Origin: Candidatus Zixiibacteriota bacterium
GTDB taxonomy: Bacteria > Zixibacteria > MSB-5A5 > UBA10806 > 4484-95
Direction of reading: 5' to 3'
Length of the DNA: 64,000 bases
Assembly: GCA_021159005.1 (NCBI GenBank)
Contig: JAGGSN010000195.1
Span: 37,537 to 101,536 of the forward strand
Position 1 is the stretch's first letter. The number at the start of each line of letters is the position of its first letter. Under the pieces are notes generated by a model. That model saw nothing but the letters and a program-made list of their open reading frames with translations, was not told the origin of the DNA and did not search any database. Positions 61,504 through 64,000 of the stretch are shown in pieces. Both the position numbers and the translations under genes were made by a program.

Positions 61504-63777
61504 ATGAGAATAAAAACCGTTTTAGCAGCTGCACTAATATTCCTGCTGCCCGCAATAATTATGGCGCAGGATTTAAGCACTGACGATATCCGCAGAGCCG
61601 AATGGGAACTGAAATATCAACATTTCAACCAGATGCAAAAGCATCAAAACTATGAGACCACTCTTGACCAAGCCGATTATGATGTTGCCCACTGCGTGCT
61701 TGATGTTGATGTTGCTGACATTAACGGTCAGATTATTTATGGCAATGTAACTATGACCTCAGTCTCTGCCATTGATGGTTTAACCGAAGCAGATTATAAT
61801 TTCAATACCGTCATGTCTGTTGATTCTGTATTTATTGACAATCAGCCCGCTTCTTATACTCATGCAAGCCACATGCTAAATATAACTCTCGACCGCGCCT
61901 ATGATAATGGCGAACCGTTTACAACTATTGTCTATTATCATGGCCATCCGCCGAGCACCGGTTTCGGGTCGTTCATGTGGCAAACTCATAACGGCCAGCC
62001 GATAATCTGGTCATTCTCATGTCCCGAAAGCGCCCGCGATTGGTGGCCATGCAAAGATATGCCGCATGACAAACTGGATTCAGCCGATGTTATAATCACC
62101 GTACCCGACGATCTAACTGCAACCTCCAATGGAGTTTTAGTAAGCGATGTAGATAACGGCAACGGCACTCGGACATTTCACTGGGATATTTCATACCCGA
62201 TATCTACTTATCTGATTATGCTGTCAATCTCGAACTATTCGAGTTTTACAGATTGGTATGTGAACGTCGATGGTGACTCCATGCCGATTGTCAATTATGT
62301 GTATCCCGAACATTACGATGATGCGGTGGAGGATTTTAACATCACCGCCTCGGCGATTGAATTCTATGTCAGTTTATTCGGCGAATATCCATTTTTTAAT
62401 GAGAAATTTGGCCACTCAATATTCAACTGGGCTGGCGGTATGGAACATCAATGTAATGTCAGCTATAGCAGTATGTTTATTCGCGGCAACCACGCTTATG
62501 ATTTTGTTTTAGTGCATGAACTGTCGCATATGTGGTTTGGCGATATGATTACCCAGGATATTTTCCCCGAGGTCTGGATGAACGAGGGATTTGCCTCATA
62601 TTGCGAAGCTCTCTGGGCAGAGCATATATCCGGTTTCGAGGGCTATATCGATTATATGACCTCATCCAACAGGGTCAATTATCCCAGCGGACCTATTTAC
62701 GACCCTTATCCTCTTTATGATGGCAACACTGTTTACAACAAAGGTTCATGGGTTTTACACATGCTCCGCGGAGTAATGGGCGATGAGGCTTTCTTCGAGG
62801 GAATGCATGCCTATGCCGCCGACCAAAGGTTTATGTATGGCACAATTACCACCCGCGAATTTCAAGCGGTGATGGAGCAATATTATGGCGCTGATTTGAG
62901 CTGGTATTTCGACCAGTGGATTTGGGAAGTTAACAGGCCATGGTATCGCTATTCATGGCTAGCTGAAGATATAGGCGGCGGTCAATTCGAGATTTTTCTT
63001 CATATCAGCCAAGTGCAGCCAGAGCCGGCGCCCGAGTTTTTCATCATGCCGATAAAGATATATCCGCGAATCAATAGCCAGGATACGATTATAACCATCT
63101 ACAATGATAGCCGTGAGGATGATTTCCGTTTTATAGTCGATGGCGAACCGACCGATTTACAGTTTGATAAGGATGTCTGGGTGCTTAAATACTCAACTTC
63201 TGAGGATTACGGCATGAATATAGTAACAACCGAGCTTCCGGATGGCAATATTGATAACAACTATAACGAAACTATCGAAGCGCGCGGCGGCCAGATGCCA
63301 TACATTTTTTCCATTCAAGACGGCAGTTTGCCCTCTGGCCTTGAACTGAATGAAAACACCGGAAATATCTCAGGTATTCCCGTTGCTGAGGGTGAATATG
63401 CGTTTACTATCCGCTGTGCCGATTCCTCGAATCCGGTTGAAACTGATGATCAGGATTATGTGGTAAACATTTATAATCAATCCGGTATAAATTATCCGGA
63501 AAAGTCAATACCCTCGAATTTCGTTTTGATTGAAAACTATCCTAACCCATTTAACAGCTCAACCGTGATTAGTTTACGTTTGGCTGAGCCGGGTTATATC
63601 GCTCTTGATATATATAATATTGCAGGTCAAAAAGTTGCCGGTATCCATCAGGGTTATCTAAGCGCCGGACGGCATGATATTATCTGGCAGGCTAATTCGG
63701 TATCATCGGGAATCTATTTTGCCAGATTAACAACCGGCCAAAAAAGCGATATCAGGAAGATGACGCTTTTGAAGTGA
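61504..63777 (+). CDS. Secreted M1-family aminopeptidase with Ig-like and T9SS C-terminal domains
   Basis: 757 residues. Signal peptide (VLAAALIFLLPAIIMA). M1 peptidase: exopeptidase motif AGGMEHQ in place of GAMEN, zinc motif HELSHMWFGD with His338, Glu339 and His342, and the third ligand Glu361 in WMNEGFASY, all at normal spacing. Unlike cytosolic PepN it lacks the long ERAP1-type C-terminal domain. Instead it has a putative Ig domain (IEARGGQMPYIFSIQDGSLPSG, He_PIG type) and a type A CTD: IENYPNPFNSST, LDIYNIAGQKV, SGIYFARLTT, ending MTLLK. Expected surface-attached or released aminopeptidase that feeds on peptides. Confidence 0.93.
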   Translation: MRIKTVLAAALIFLLPAIIMAQDLSTDDIRRAEWELKYQHFNQMQKHQNYETTLDQADYDVAHCVLDVDVADINGQIIYGNVTMTSVSAIDGLTEADYNFNTVMSVDSVFIDNQPASYTHASHMLNITLDRAYDNGEPFTTIVYYHGHPPSTGFGSFMWQTHNGQPIIWSFSCPESARDWWPCKDMPHDKLDSADVIITVPDDLTATSNGVLVSDVDNGNGTRTFHWDISYPISTYLIMLSISNYSSFTDWYVNVDGDSMPIVNYVYPEHYDDAVEDFNITASAIEFYVSLFGEYPFFNEKFGHSIFNWAGGMEHQCNVSYSSMFIRGNHAYDFVLVHELSHMWFGDMITQDIFPEVWMNEGFASYCEALWAEHISGFEGYIDYMTSSNRVNYPSGPIYDPYPLYDGNTVYNKGSWVLHMLRGVMGDEAFFEGMHAYAADQRFMYGTITTREFQAVMEQYYGADLSWYFDQWIWEVNRPWYRYSWLAEDIGGGQFEIFLHISQVQPEPAPEFFIMPIKIYPRINSQDTIITIYNDSREDDFRFIVDGEPTDLQFDKDVWVLKYSTSEDYGMNIVTTELPDGNIDNNYNETIEARGGQMPYIFSIQDGSLPSGLELNENTGNISGIPVAEGEYAFTIRCADSSNPVETDDQDYVVNIYNQSGINYPEKSIPSNFVLIENYPNPFNSSTVISLRLAEPGYIALDIYNIAGQKVAGIHQGYLSAGRHDIIWQANSVSSGIYFARLTTGQKSDIRKMTLLK

Positions 63778-64000
63778 TATTTCTATGAGAAGACACTCCC
63801 TGTTTAAGACGCATCACAGGCATGACGCCTAAGCAACTTCTAATAATCCCGATACACTGTAGATATTTCTAATTTCGGGAACGAAATTGCCGATTAAAAC
63901 GTATTATTTGCTGTATGATTATACAGGAGTTTCCCCGAAAATTCTTGTAAAATCTTTATAGTATAGTATGTTTCATAGGGTTAACATTTTCAATAAGTGG

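Overview
The window looks like a chromosomal segment of an uncultured Gram-negative bacterium of the FCB superphylum. A Zixibacteria-like lineage is my best guess, but the phylum cannot be fixed from this sequence alone. The grounds are lipid A/Kdo genes (lpxK, waaA), at least four secreted hydrolases with C-terminal domains of the type IX secretion (T9SS type A) kind, a porU-like/porV-like gene pair, an Omp85 barrel, Gld-type ABC genes, many DxD-rich beta-propeller proteins, and a moderate-to-low GC content. No rRNA, tRNA or CRISPR array was recognised.

Layout. 0-7.5 kb: a CPA2 cation/proton antiporter (5' end cut by the window), two small orphan genes, a Fic-fold protein with a ruined active site, an ABC-F ATPase and a GT-C-like membrane protein. 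7.5-9.5 kb: a two-gene AbiL/RloAB-like defence cassette. 9.6-15.7 kb: a tight five-gene minus-strand operon (LPLAT/DUF374, waaA, lpxK, nadB, guaA). 16.0-17.8 kb: DUF554 membrane protein and a divergent class II aldolase. 17.8-36.9 kb: a long plus-strand cell-envelope locus (C25 PorU-like protease, a PorV-like barrel interrupted by a beta-propeller, M6 protease, CsgG-DUF5683 fusion, DUF5683 protein, NHL lipoprotein, a 1105-residue beta-rich surface protein, Omp85 protein, UbiA prenyltransferase). From the PorV-like gene onward the genes are separated by at most 11 bases or overlap. 37.8-42.9 kb: a transglutaminase-like lipoprotein and a solitary type IIG-like restriction-modification enzyme. 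43.0-47.4 kb: a GldA / fused GldFG / DUF4340 operon. 47.6-50.5 kb: a Wzi-like outer-membrane protein and a frameshifted GT39-type glycosyltransferase. 50.5-53.1 kb: holA, an ECF sigma factor and its anti-sigma factor. 53.7-63.8 kb: an M14 carboxypeptidase, an RNase H-like pseudoenzyme, a homoaconitase-like dehydratase, a REP-associated tyrosine transposase (RAYT) unit, an MmgE/PrpD protein and an M1 aminopeptidase.

Two themes run through the window. First, intergenic spaces are filled with several families of short GC-rich palindromes (about 15-43 bases). One family flanks the RAYT gene as near-perfect inverted copies, which makes that gene the likely mobiliser of at least that family. Some palindromes are followed by T tracts and probably also act as terminators. 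Second, several genes without a Shine-Dalgarno sequence have a good -35/-10 pair ending only 6-10 bases before the ATG, which suggests leaderless transcripts next to ordinary SD-led genes.

Functionally, the envelope locus could export and anchor the CTD-bearing proteases encoded here (C25, M6, M14, M1). The window does not contain the PorK/L/M/N motor or a full-size SprA, so a complete T9SS is not shown.
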